The translations under genes and the position numbers were made by a program. The notes under the pieces were generated by a model. The model was not told the origin of the DNA and searched no databases. It worked only from the letters and a program-made list of their open reading frames with translations. This document shows, in pieces, positions 1-10,990 of a stretch of 64,000 bases of DNA (the stretch's first letter is position 1; the number at the start of each line of letters is the position of its first letter). Source of the DNA: Sabethes cyaneus (Eukaryota > Arthropoda > Insecta > Diptera > Culicidae); NCBI RefSeq assembly GCF_943734655.1, contig NC_071354.1, positions 230,262,397-230,326,396 of the forward strand, given 5' to 3'.

Positions 1-365
1 CTGCGCCCGTATTGTCTTCTCCTTCTGTTCTATTTTATTTTTTTAATCTTTTTCTGTCCATTCCGTCTATTTTCTTTCTCGTTTTTCTCACTTTCTTGAT
101 TTTTTATCTTTCTTTTCTCTCATTTTTTTGTCTTATTTCTTCGTCCTTTTCTCACTCATTTATTTTTTGTCCACTTTTTATGTCCCGTTTCCCTTCCTTT
201 CTGTCACGTTTTTTTATTTCTTTTTTTCACTTTTTATTCCAGTTTTACTATTTTATGCATTTTTCCTCTTTTTTTAGCCCGTTTGTCCAGTTTTTGACAC
301 AATTATCTTTGTATTCTTTTTCGTTTTTTCTCTTGCTATCTCATTTTTCTTTTCTTACTTCTTTT
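1..365. repeat. Pyrimidine-rich (T/C) low-complexity tract
   Basis: The + strand is almost entirely T and C, with long T runs broken by C. The open frame through it encodes only Phe/Ser/Leu and is a by-product of composition. It ends abruptly near 365, where ordinary sequence begins. Confidence 0.8.
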
Positions 366-435
366 TCTGAAGAGCAGCAGGCAACGGACTGTCTCCAGAC
401 TCTAGTTATCAGTAATCCATCTGTGAATATGCTAA

Positions 436-600
436 AAAATGTCCAATGCTGGAAAGTGCATGAGTCGAACCAAGCTATAATCTGAGATTATAACCGGATT
501 CGAAGCCACAACACTCGCCAGGACATGTGGTTTACTGGTACTTGTACCTTTGAACCAGAGAGGCGCTGGACAAAAGGAGACTGCAAAACCCACTTATCAA
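436..600 (-). repeat. tRNA-like SINE/foldback unit, copy 1
   Basis: This matches a second copy at 9472-9620. Read on the minus strand it has a box B-like GGCTTCGAATCC (GGTTCGAATCC in copy 2). Upstream lies an imperfect box A-like stretch. The two copies share the region around CTATAATCTGAGATTATA nearly base for base. The right arm of the inverted repeat seen in copy 2 is lost here, so this copy is truncated. It is probably a tRNA-derived SINE or a foldback element carrying one. No intact cloverleaf is visible, so it is not called a tRNA gene. Confidence 0.5.
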
Positions 601-832
601 GGTAGCGACGCGTCTGGTTGGGTTATAGACACAAATTGTGCCTCTTCTTCCGTCTATTGTAGATAGCCACTGACCGAGAAGTTCAAATCTAACTTGTTTT
701 TACTGGCAGGAAGATGACACTATGCAGGCCCTTACGACTTGTAAGGTACTACACGTGACGTTGTTCGTCTGTCAACGTGTTAGCCGCGGTTCTCAGCGCG
801 GGTCTTCGGGGGGAGGCTCCGTTCCTATGAAA

Positions 833-1096
833 TAGACTAATATCATGTTTTTAGTCTTGATCTTGAAATGCGGTCATGCATATATATTAATATTTTTTAA
901 ACGGTGTTCCACAATTGTAGAACCCCCCCCCCCCCCCGCTCCTCCCCTTTCCGCTCTTTCCCCTCCTTAATCAAAAATTTTCATTTCTTTCCCTTATCGT
1001 CCCTTCATCAATTGTAGAACCACCGTTTCAAAAAAATATTAATATATATGCATGACCGCATTTCAAGGTCAAGACTATAAACATGAGATTAGTCTA
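833..1096. mobile_element. Inverted-repeat (MITE-like) element
   Basis: The arm at 833-906 is repeated in inverted orientation at about 1021-1096, with small indels. Shared landmarks are TAGACTAAT, the ATGCATATATATTAATATT stretch and AAACGGTG/CACCGTTT. The centre holds a poly-C run (923-937) and a pyrimidine-rich segment. That central and right part recurs near 9674-9795 and 15666-15766. No transposase is encoded. A clean target duplication was not found, so the class is open. Confidence 0.55.
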
Positions 1097-1320
1097 AAAA
1101 ATGTACTTTCATTTTCATAAGAAACTGTTTACTATATGCTTTGAACTCATCGACCAAGAGAAATGAATTTGTGAATTAGGTAAATATTCTGTAAAACCGA
1201 ATTTTTCGGTCATAACTCAGGAACAACAAAAAATGTTACCACGAAAATTTTATCGTTAAAAGATTAGAAATTGACAAACAAGAAAAAAATAGTTCAAAAA
1301 ATTTTCATGTGAAACAACAT

Positions 1321-1640
1321 AATTTTTTGACTTTACTTTGGAAACTGTATTTAAAGTAGTTTAACATCAATCAAAGTTGAAATTGGAATTTCAATTGGAA
1401 ACAAACAAATGGACATGAAATTAGACTTGAGGTTGAATTTACGTGAGAATTGAAATTGGATTAAAATTGCACTTGAAATTGTATTTAGAATTAGACTAGG
1501 AACTTGACTTAAAATTGCACTTGGAATGAGTGTCGAACTTGGGCATAAAATTAGAATGAAATTTGAACTTGAAATTAAGCCTTAATCAGATTTTATACTA
1601 AACTTGAAATTTAAGTTAATAAACTGGACTTGAAATTGGC
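1321..1640. repeat. Cryptically simple (GAAATTG/ACTTGAAATT) region
   Basis: Words such as TTGAAATT, ACTTGAAATT and GAAATTGGA recur at irregular spacing across about 300 bp. The repeat is old and degenerate. No coding potential was seen. Positions 1640-2500 hold no feature that could be identified with confidence. Confidence 0.5.
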
Positions 1641-2503
1641 CATGATACTAGAACTTTTTTATGCAAATAATTTATTTGTCGCAGAAATAGCATCAGATTA
1701 AATTAAAAACTGCGGACTACTTGATAACAAGAATCATTTATTATTTGTTTTATGTTAAATTTTAAAGAGAAGGTAGGGCACATGCCTCAGGGCAGGCATG
1801 TTACCTTCATGTAATGACAATTCCTAACCATTTTTTCAGTTCTTCGTCGGTATGGATGACTTCGGTTCTTCTGGTTTAGATTTCTCGTTGTCACAATCTG
1901 CGTTGCTTGCTGCGGCTAAATCGAAAATTTCAGCCGCAAAATAACTGCTAGTAGATGATCGCGCGTAATTTTCCTAATTTTCCACAAATTGAACGGGTCT
2001 TTTCCATTCCCACATTTATCAGGCACGTCCATAACATGTTGCAATAATGGAAAAGTAATATCTTACGCTCTTCTAGCAATATTAAGCTTCAAATTGAAGC
2101 CGCGTTTCGACTTACCCTTTGTTAAATGCTAGGGTAACAATCGATGAGAAGGTGCAGCTACGTAAGTTATGCAATGGCACAGCTTGAAAAGTGGGACGGT
2201 CTTCAACGATATACTTTGTTCGAATAAAACAGGGCCTACTACTCGGCAGGGTTATCAATTTCTGTGAAGCAAGCAGACGCGAAAGTTCTGTTGGCGTCAG
2301 TAAAAAAGCTGCTTAGCGGTTTGACAAAGCATATCTCGCAGAGAGAAAAGAAGTAGAAGTCGCGCAAAGGTGTGCGTCTGTTGAATTTGTTGAGCACACA
2401 ATTTTATGAGACGGGCATAAAGCACGCTCGTTTCAAATAAATGTTGCAAGCTAGAGTTATGATAACCTAACAATCGGTCTTTTTAAGAGACAACACACAG
2501 TTA

Positions 2504-3290
2504 TTGAAGAGTTTATTATATTTTCACCTCGACGTAGACCACCCAGCTTTGGACGTTCTATTGAGTCTCCCAGCGCCGATCATTTTTGAGGATTCTTACA
2601 GGAATGATGGTGCACTGGACTTTCCACGAGCTAATTATAACGGAATTAGTTCCACTATCTCTTGCGTTAACAGGCAGATACTGAACTTAGTTAATTGTAG
2701 TGACAACCCTGTCGAAAATTTTTAGCAAACAATCTTGAACGACTGAATGACGTCCATCCGCAGCCTAAGCCTCCCCGATCGAACAATCACCTACGCAGAC
2801 TTAAACTGGGTAGAGTGCTAGAGCTCTACTAAGATACTGTCAGAATCGCTCTCACTGCGACAAACTTAACCGAATATGCACCTGCATGCTGCATTCGCAC
2901 AATGGACACAATGGGTGAACAAGTTGACGATATCTACACTGATTTCAAGCAGCGTTTGATCGAGTAGGTCACGGAATTCTGTTAAGCAAACTAGCGAAGT
3001 TCGGAGTCTACACATCCTTGATCGCGTGGTTCACTATTACTGTTACTATTTGACAACCCGATTGTTTTGCATTAAGATTGGCCCTTCTCGTTCGAAAGTG
3101 CTTAGGAATGTTTTCGGTGTTCCCCAGGGGAATAATCTTGAACCCCGAAAACCCCGTTTTCGCAATATATTAACGAACTTTCTGTCCTACTGCCATCTGG
3201 GTGCCGTCTGTTATTCTATTATCTAAATACAAGCAGCTATTATTGTTTAATAGTGGGAAAAAATTTGCATAGTTCTACGTCAACCTACAT
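2504..3290 (+). pseudogene. Degenerate Jockey/CR1-like non-LTR retrotransposon fragment
   Basis: The first part (2504-2725) reads like the C-terminal endonuclease region of a Jockey-type ORF2 (HPALDVLL, FEDSYRNDGALDF). Near 2925-3010 a frameshifted segment carries the reverse transcriptase palm start (DDIYTDFK followed, one frame over, by FDRVGHGILLSKLAKFGV). At 3080-3160 come a short β-strand region and a decayed GVPQG motif (FGVPQGNNLEP). Stops and at least one frameshift inactivate it. The YADD box was not found, so the fragment is truncated at its 3' end. It is similar in type to the fragments at 35.4-36.3 and 58.9-60.0 kb. Confidence 0.65.
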
Positions 3291-3299
3291 TCAGGCCCC

Positions 3300-5785
3300 T
3301 AGACACAGACATTCATATTTTTTTTATCATAGCCAGAATTGATTATCGAGCAAAACCAAGTGCAAAGTAGTGCTTTAAAAAACATAAATTTTAAGAGAAT
3401 AATTTATACAAATGGTACAGCTTCAAGTTGGCCCTCATTAATCAAGTCTGAAATCGTGAGCGTGATCCCTGCTCATTGCATTATTTTGCATTTTAATTTA
3501 AGTCAAAATGCACATTAATCTCTGTTCCTCTGTTCAAATCGAACGAAAAAAAAACGAAATTTCCCGGCACTCCACAAAAAAGATTTAGTACAATTGTAAA
3601 CTAGCAGAATTAATATTCTGCAGTTTTTGTTTCCCTTCCCCCCGGCGGAACTATCGTCAGCATGATTTGTTATAAGTACACCAGTAGTTGTGCAGTGGCA
3701 ACTTCTATGTACCATTAAAACTCCACTTGTAGCAAAATTATTATCGCTTGAGGCAGCAGCAGCAGCAGCACTGAAGTTGTTGTCGCTGTCGGCTTAAGCA
3801 GGAACACATTTCATCCTAGTCTGCATTATCATTCTCCCATCCAACCTCGCTGCTTCCACACTTCCCGCTACCTTCCGTGCATCGAAAGATCCATTGCACA
3901 GGATATACATATTCGCTTTTCTGCTCCACCGGGCGACCGACGGGCTCCAGTAATGTTGGCCAAACCAAGATATCACTGAATCACTTTGTGGCGACTGAAA
4001 TACTCTTTCGTGTTCACATTTTATTATATATTTTTTTCCTTCCTTTGCTGCTGCGGTTTCCCGCAAACCAACTCTCGTACGTACGAGGGCTCAAAGCTGG
4101 GCTCGCAGCCCAGGCTGTGTACTAGGCTCTGACTGCCATGGTTTTGTGGAAAAATATATTTTTCTTTGTTCTTGCGGCTTGACTTCGACATTCCGTACAC
4201 GTTTTAAAAATAGCCCCAATCGGTTGCACTTTTGAAACAAACAAAAGATGTAACACTAGACTGGGCTACGTTCAGGTTGACTAGCTTTGATTCCAAGATC
4301 CAGAACCATCCACTATTTGAGATCAAATTTAGATTTCGTTCAAACGAGAGTCCTATTTCCATCATCTATTCAAGGGAACGAAAATGCTTTCTTCCATGCA
4401 GTGAACTTCGTCGGTCCATTTGTTTGCCCGGGCAAATAAAGTCTCATTTGAATTTGAATCATTCAGTGCATTCAAAAACGGGGAGAAATTACTCCTTCCA
4501 TCGAAGTCGAACTCAATAAGAGGGAAAGAATCCGTAGAAACCCCTGCACAGGAGCGGAGCAAAACAATGCAATAAAAATTTTCCAGTGGCACACTGAACC
4601 AGTGGCAGCAGTAGCAGCAGCAGAAGCAATATGGCGAAATCGATCTTGACGTGTTGGAATCAATTTTTAAAATTTAATAGAATGCCCACCGGAACGAACT
4701 GGCTTTCACTATCACGGGGACGGTATTATGCAGAAGTCGAAAAATAGCGATGGTTTGGGTGGAGTGCAGTCGGGGATAAAAACAACACCAAAGGGTAGTT
4801 CATTACAATTTCATATTGATGAATCGCTTATGAATTTGGATATTTTTGCCCAATAATCCCTATCAGTTTTTTTTGCGAGCGGTGGTCCTGCCGAATACCA
4901 ATCTGATCGAAATCATTTTGGAAACCTATTAAGTTAACAATTTCGGGAGGAAATTCAATGTGAGATTGGTTCAATAAATAAATAAATGAAGAGGTTATTT
5001 ATTAATATTTAAATGTAACAATATTACCTTCATGTATTTTTTCACATAGCAATATGTAATTTATTCGTATTTCGAAATTTACATGCTATCAAGATGAAGT
5101 TGAGGATGGTGATAGTTGCTTACGAGAGCAATAACTTTTCAGCAAAGGTTACAATAATTACCAGGAAGTTGACATCATGTAATTTACAAAGGCATCTCTT
5201 TTTCATAAAAGTCATAAAACCACAGAGCATAAGGAAAGCATAAATAAATTTGCTGCTGATCCAATCTACTGGATTATAACTATGCAATAAACAGAGATTG
5301 AAAGTTTGCTGTCTCTTCCACGGTGCCGCTTTATTTCCGCTGCATTATTAAATGGAGAAAATTTCATTTCCAGATTGGGGAGCTCGTAAAATGTATAATT
5401 GAGCAACTTGACAAAAAACCTTCACCGCCCTGTAATTCTTCTAACATGGGATGATTGCATTAGAACTGGGTCTTGAGGTTTTTTACGTTTATCCTATTTT
5501 TATTTTTAATCTGAGAATTTTGCTGTTATGCATATCATTGAATGCAGCTTATAAGCAATTCCATGTAAAGATATTTTTTTACTTCGATTTTATACAAAAT
5601 ATGAAGTAAGTGCATTATTTGAAAAACTGTGAATTGAATATAAAGAAATAAAAAAGCTTATTTTCGCATGTTTGTGAAAAACATGTTCACCAAGTGGAAA
5701 TGAATCGTCTGTTCCATTGTTCGTGAGTGCAATGCTCAATGATGCTCAGTTCGAACATTTAAAGGACGTATGCGAGAATTCGATT
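3300..5785. other. Non-coding AT-rich stretch, no gene seen
   Basis: Both strands were read. Only short chance frames are present. Small CAG clusters occur near 3750-3770 and 4604-4625. A short G/C-rich hairpin (TGGGCT/AGCCCA arms, three-base loop) lies near 4098-4112. Nothing else is supportable. Confidence 0.6.
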
Positions 5786-6580
5786 TATTACTTTACCTTA
5801 CCTTACTTTACTTTACTTTACTTTACTTTACTTTACTTTACTTTACTTTACTTCACTTCACTTCACTTCACTTCACTTCACTTCACTTCACTTTACTTTA
5901 CTTTACTTTACTTTACTTTACTTTACTTGACTTGACTTGACTTGACTTGACTTGACTTGACTTGACTTGACTTGACTTGACTTGACTTGACTTGACTTGA
6001 CTTGACTTGACTTGACTTGACTTGACTTGACTTGACTTGACTTGACTTGACTTGACTTGACTTGACTTGACTTGACTTGACTTGACTTGACTTGACTTGA
6101 CTTGACTTGACTTGACTTGACTTGACTTGACTTGACTTGACTTGACTTGACTTGACTTGACTTGACTTGACTTGACTTGACTTGACTTGACTTGACTTGA
6201 CTTGACTTGACTTGACTTGACTTGACTTGACTTGACTTGACTTGACTTGACTTGACTTGACTTGACTTGACTTGACTTGACTTGACTTGACTTGACTTGA
6301 CTTGACTTGACTTGACTTGACTTGACTTGACTTGACTTGACTTGACTTGACTTGACTTGACTTGACTTGACTTGACTTGACTTGACTTGACTTGACTTGA
6401 TTTGACTTGACTTTACTATACTATACTATACTTTACTTTACTATACTTTACTTTACTTTACTTTACTTTACTTTACTTTACTTTACTTTACTTTACTTTA
6501 CTTTACTTTACTTTACTTTACTTTACTTTACTTTACTTTACTTTACTTTACTTTACTTTACTTTACTTTACTTTACTTGA
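5786..6580. repeat. Pentanucleotide satellite in blocks (CTTTA, CTTCA, CTTGA)
   Basis: About 790 bp of uninterrupted 5-bp units. The order is CTTTA (from about 5789), CTTCA (about 5850-5890), CTTTA again, then a long homogeneous CTTGA block (about 5926-6410), a few CTATA units, and CTTTA to the end. The units differ only at the third or fourth base and are sorted into blocks rather than mixed. This points to successive local expansions of single mutant units. Confidence 0.95.
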
Positions 6581-6759
6581 TTCTCTTAAGTCCAAGTCAA
6601 GGCGTCGCACAGTGATCCAAAAGGGCGAAAAGTGGAACTTTTTTCCTAGTATCTTTTGCTTTCATTTGATCATTTATGGTCTTTAGCACTTTTGTTCGTA
6701 TGAATATCCCCCTTAATCTAAAACTGTCAAGAGTTCGTCATTGCTTACTGTAATGAAAA

Positions 6760-7055
6760 TAAAAAAATAACTTTTTTGTGTGAGAAAATATAGACATAGT
6801 TTCTTCAGAAAAGTTGTAAATATTGTAAAAACAAGCAACTTTACTGAAGAAATAAAATTTCTATCTTTATCGAATGCTGAGCTATAGGGCATATTCTTTG
6901 AAACTTCTTTAAAAATTGGCTTTTCCTACTTAGCTTTTGTGAATTACATTTTACAAGAATACAATGTTCTAGGCAATTATCAAAGCTCTCAAAATACACG
7001 TTTTTGCAGAAGCCCGCAAATCTCTTAGACTTTTACTCGCTGAGTTATCACATAT
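6760..7055 (+). repeat. Dispersed repeat, copy 1
   Basis: Similar in the same orientation to 8690-8985. Shared landmarks are the TAGACACAT/TAGACATAG region, GAAGAAAT followed by TTTCTAT, GAGCTATAG, the CTTTAAAAATT segment and TCTAGGCGATTAT. It encodes nothing. The two copies flank the piggyBac-like MITE and the SINE at 8387-8575. Confidence 0.6.
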
Positions 7056-7145
7056 TCAAGCTTTAAATTTCCATAGTTTCACGAGCTCATGGATTAAAAT
7101 GGGGCAAACGGATTTATGAAATCAGCGCTTCATCTTAAAGCTTAA

Positions 7146-8360
7146 CCGTTATGTGTGCGACAAAAAAAACACCTTTAGCAGGGCGACAAGGGTACCCGGG
7201 TACCCAAAATTGATATTGTTATAACATCAACAATTTTAAACCGATTTTTATGAAATAGGTGTCATTTGATTCGTTAATTAATCTAGTTTTGAATTACTTG
7301 GCCATTTGGCCATTAAAAGACATACGGGGCCCGAAAATCCGGAATTCCGGCAGAGTGTTCGCTGTGAGGTAGAGAACTGATTGTATTGCAGGAAAATCAG
7401 TCATGCGGATATAAAAACTCTAAAAATTCATACAATGAACTATTTCATATAATGAGATGAATCAGGTTGGCCATTCCGGAGTAGGTTCCTATGGGGTCAT
7501 GGGTGGCCAGTCTAGGATTGGAGGTAAAATCAGGCAATATGGGTATCAAAGTTCTTGGAATTAGTTCGGTAGGTGATATTTTTTACATTTCGATATATTT
7601 TGATTGATTATTTCGAAAATGGTTTCTACGGGGTCACAGATGATACCGCAGAATTCAAGATAATGCATTTTCAGAACAGTTTAAAACGTAGAACCATCCG
7701 TTATACATTTGGAACCAGTTCCAAAATTATTAATCAGTACTAAACTGGCCATATCGGTTCAAAACGTCTAATAGATCCGCTAAACCAATTCTAATATTGG
7801 ATTAGGCACCCAACTGGCCATCTGTAACCCTACAGAAACCCGATTCTGGAATGGCCAATGCAATCTAAAGTCACCAATTTATATAATAAGATGAAAAAAG
7901 AGTCCACAATGTCAAGTTCAAAACTAATAGTTTTACTGAAGGCTGATATTCTTTCAAAACAAGCGGCTTCCCTCGTTTTACCGGACGTTGCTCCGGGATT
8001 ATCGATTCCCGGGAAGTATATGTCATTTGATAGCCAAATGCTTTATTTAATCAAAACTAGACAAATGTACGAATCAAATGCCACTGGTTTCATCCAAATC
8101 GGTTCAAGATAGCCAAAGTTATGTACATAGCAAATCATGGGTACCCGGGTACCCTTGTCGCCCTCCTACGTAATAAAAAAATTCAAGTGCCTCTCATGGC
8201 TAATCCCCTTTATGGATATGCACCAAAAATACCTCAATTACTTAAGATCAACGAGTTTTACAATGTCGCAAAATTTCAATGACGTATGTTTTAAACTGAA
8301 TGAGTTATAACTATTTTAAAACTGAAAAGGTACCCGGGTACCCTGTTGCACACATAACGG
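7146..8360. mobile_element. piggyBac-like non-autonomous transposon (TTAA target)
   Basis: The element is flanked on both sides by TTAA (7142-7145 and 8361-8364). Its 16-bp terminal inverted repeats are CCGTTATGTGTGCGAC and the complement of GTTGCACACATAACGG, with one mismatch. A subterminal 16-bp palindrome, GGGTACCCGGGTACCC, occurs at 7190-7205 and 8139-8154. Both copies sit next to an inverted GGCGACAA/TTGTCGCC. A third, 15-bp copy lies at 8329-8343. TTAA duplication is the hallmark of piggyBac elements. No transposase is encoded: an 84-codon frame at 7858-8112 has no recognisable motif. The element is therefore presumed to be mobilised in trans. Confidence 0.8.
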
Positions 8361-8386
8361 TTAAGCAAAGCAAAGTCGTGGGCTTA

Positions 8387-8575
8387 AATCGTCATTAGAC
8401 ATTACCCTTCTTTATCGACAGACTTCGCAGCCGGCTGTTTAGAGTACAGGAAAATTACGGGGCCAGTGTAACGATCCTACTGACTCTATCAAGCAAGCAC
8501 CGTCTAGCCGAGATTCGAACATGCGACGACTGGCTTGTTAGACCAGCATCGTACCTCGAAGCTAAGTAGGCGGAT
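8387..8575 (-). repeat. tRNA-derived SINE
   Basis: On the minus strand the sequence reads like a decayed tRNA head: TAGCTTCGAGGTACGATGC (box A region), then about 45 nt on TGTTCGAATCTCGGC (box B region). A tRNA-unrelated body follows, rich in GTAGGATCGTTACACTGG and ending near TCGATAAAGAAGGG. This layout is typical of arthropod tRNA SINEs. Flanking duplications were not clear. Confidence 0.6.
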
Positions 8576-8689
8576 TAAAGCTTAAGACGAGTACTATAAA
8601 CTTGTATGGGTTCCGCTTGTCCCCAACTACCCGAATGAGAGAACGGCAAGCATACGTTTTATGTGATTCGCGTTCGCTAAAGGCTCGAT

Positions 8690-8985
8690 GTACGTCAATT
8701 TTTTTGTGTTAGTAGATAGACACATGGTTTCTTCGGCAAAGTTATGGAAAATATAAAGTTAAATAACTTTGCCGAAGAAATGACATTTCTATTCCTATCG
8801 AGTGCAGAGCTATAGAGCATTTTCTTGGAAATTCTTTAAAAATTAGTTTTTCATACTTAGCTTATGTTAGGTGCATTTTACAGGAATATATGGTTCTAGG
8901 CGATTATTGAAGGACTCAAAATACACATTTTTACAGAAGATTGCAAATCTCTAGGAGCTTTCCTTACAAAGTTATCGCTTCTGGC
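8690..8985 (+). repeat. Dispersed repeat, copy 2, with strong hairpin
   Basis: The partner of 6760-7055 and better preserved. It contains an inverted repeat in which TTTCTTCGGCAAAGTTAT (about 8730) pairs with ATAACTTTGCCGAAGAAA (about 8765) around a short A/T-rich loop. In copy 1 the same position is eroded. This is probably a small non-autonomous element of unknown class. Confidence 0.6.
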
Positions 8986-9430
8986 TCGTGAAGTTAAAGA
9001 AAAATAAAGTTGAAATAAGCGAAAGAAAAAGAAATTTAGTAACTATTCAGAAGCAAAGAGCTTTGAAATAAGTGTTCATCGAATTTCTCCTAAAACAGCG
9101 TGAAAAAGTTATTTGTTTTGGTCTACCAATTTAAAGCTCTGGTACCGTTCTGCAATTTGTTCTGTGATGTGAAACGGCTGTCTCTTTTAGTTTCGTTGCA
9201 ATTTGATTTTAAACGTATCTGAAAACTGCTAGAAATTTTACATCACGCATAGCACACTAGATCACCGCGTGCGTCGGACACGGTCTGAGGCTGGATGACA
9301 ACAATGAAGCAGACTTCTCGGGTCTCTCTAGGAGTTTTCAGAAAAAGAATGCAGCATCAAAATGTATACTCCGGAAGAACTTGCGGACATTCACTGTTAA
9401 GCAACGACAGCCCAGCAGGAGTATAGTTTG

Positions 9431-9795
9431 AGAGTTGTTTGAAACGGTAGTTCAATTGATGAAGGGACGGTGCAATGCTGGAAGGTGCATGGGTCGAACC
9501 ACGCTATAATCTGAGATTATAACCGGATTCGAACCCACAACACCCGCCAGGGCATGCGGCTGGTACTTATGTACCTTTGAACCATAGAGCCGCTTCGACC
9601 CATGCACCTTTCATCATTGGACAGAAGGTAGGAGTCAGTACGACTACTTGTTAAGCATAGCTACTAATAACCCCTCCCCCCTCTCACCTTTCCGCTCTTT
9701 TCCAACCACTCTAAAAAATTTTCATTACTTTCCCCTACATCCCCTACATCCCGTTCATCAATTGTAAAAGAACTACTGTTTCAAAAAATATTATT
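9431..9795. mobile_element. Nested foldback with tRNA-like core (SINE/foldback copy 2)
   Basis: The outer arms are inverted relatives: GAAACGGTAGTTCAATTGAT at 9437-9456 and the ATCAATTG...TGTTTC segment near 9757-9784. Inside lies a perfect 17-bp inverted repeat, AAGGTGCATGGGTCGAA (9482-9498) against its complement at 9594-9610. This encloses the tRNA-like unit, whose box B, GGTTCGAATCC, is on the minus strand near 9524-9534. The right part (9674-9795) is the same pyrimidine-rich segment found near 940-1050 and 15666-15766. Confidence 0.6.
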
Positions 9796-10689
9796 ACTCT
9801 ATTATTTTTGAGCCCGCAATGAAACAAACAAACATTAAGACAAAGTGGGAGTTGTAAAAAGCTATTATCAGTCGGTTTTCAAATCACAGAAAGCAACTAG
9901 AATGATTTTTTTAGAAATTGGGTCTTCGAAAATTACAAAATTTCAATGGCGCACTGATTTTATCCACCTATCACACGAATCACAATATACACGATAAAAT
10001 TTAATGCGCATATGCAGCACAACTACGGAAATTGTTGAATTTTTTTATTTATGCTTTCAGATATTTTAGTATACTTTCTAACGCTAAAGAACAGGACGAA
10101 AGTTTGCCACTGAGCGAATCTGATCCGGTTTTGTTTTGCTTTTGAACTTTTCGATCGTTCATCAATCGAAAACGATTGCAATCATCATATTGAATTAGTT
10201 TCAGTTTTGCTAACCCGCTCGATTCAATTTGTTATATGACCCCTTCAGAACATATACAATCCCTTGGTAGCGTCCTTGCATCAGTTGGTGATTGAAAAGA
10301 TTTATTTGTTCAACAATTAAGACCTTAAGAGAACCGCAGAAAACACGACGTGACCTTATAAATTCTAAGGGAGTTGGGAAAAAACGTATATGTACATTAA
10401 AAGGAATGGACCGATTTTTAGCGATTCCTCATGCGATTACCCTGTCTCCCTGGAGCACCGAATTCACCCATGCATCGCCCGCTGTAGCAACTCTGTTGTG
10501 TACAGAAAAAAATGACAGCGAACAACTGATGGTTGATTTGCAGCAGCCATGACAAAACTAATATAAGTAACTACGCGCGATGCTTTGTTCATACTGCCAG
10601 CTACACTCCGGTGCGAAGAAATTAGACAATGTAAGGCACTCCGTATCTGCCGGATATAACCGATCCCACATTTAAAACATCCTCTCTCT
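9796..10689. other. Non-coding stretch, no gene seen
   Basis: AT-rich sequence with no recognisable protein motif on either strand. The short frames at 10292-10552 (+) and 10464-10808 (-) overlap each other and show no family signature. Confidence 0.55.
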
Positions 10690-10990
10690 CTTCTGGAGAA
10701 AAGCGGGTGCGTCGAAGAGGAAGACCGAGAGCAAGGTGGCCTCGTCGTTCCGAACGTTGGGTCTTGAGTTACGAGTAGCCAACCAAACAGTGTAGCTAAA
10801 ATACACATTTTAATGTGGAACGCCAGTCGAGGTCGGCCGTGTCTGAGCAGCAGGCAATGGTGAAAAACATCTTTCCGGCAAAGTGCGACGTGTCATGGTT
10901 ATAATGGATGACGAGACCAACTTGACGCTGGAAGGTAACGACTGCTAGAAGGCCAAAACGGCCAAGCAGCTGATTGCGAAGAGTTGAAGA
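10690..10990 (+). pseudogene. IS630-Tc1-mariner transposase relic
   Basis: A + strand translation gives a helix-turn-helix-like segment (SSFRTLGLELRVANQTV) ending in a stop. About 40 codons later comes VMVIMDDETNLTLEGND, which contains the first catalytic aspartate box of this superfamily (MDDETY-type). Several stops break the frame. The second and third acidic residues are absent, so only the N-terminal part remains. The MDDETY box suggests the DD37E-type mosquito group, but the call is tentative. Confidence 0.5.

Noticed and set aside
5717..5935. Frame through the pentanucleotide array
   Set aside because: Simple-sequence translation with no domain.
7858..8112. 84-codon frame in the piggyBac-like element
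   Set aside because: No transposase motif; too short, and most likely chance.
8470..8575. tRNA gene
   Set aside because: Only box-like remnants are present, with no closed acceptor or anticodon stems. A SINE is the better reading.
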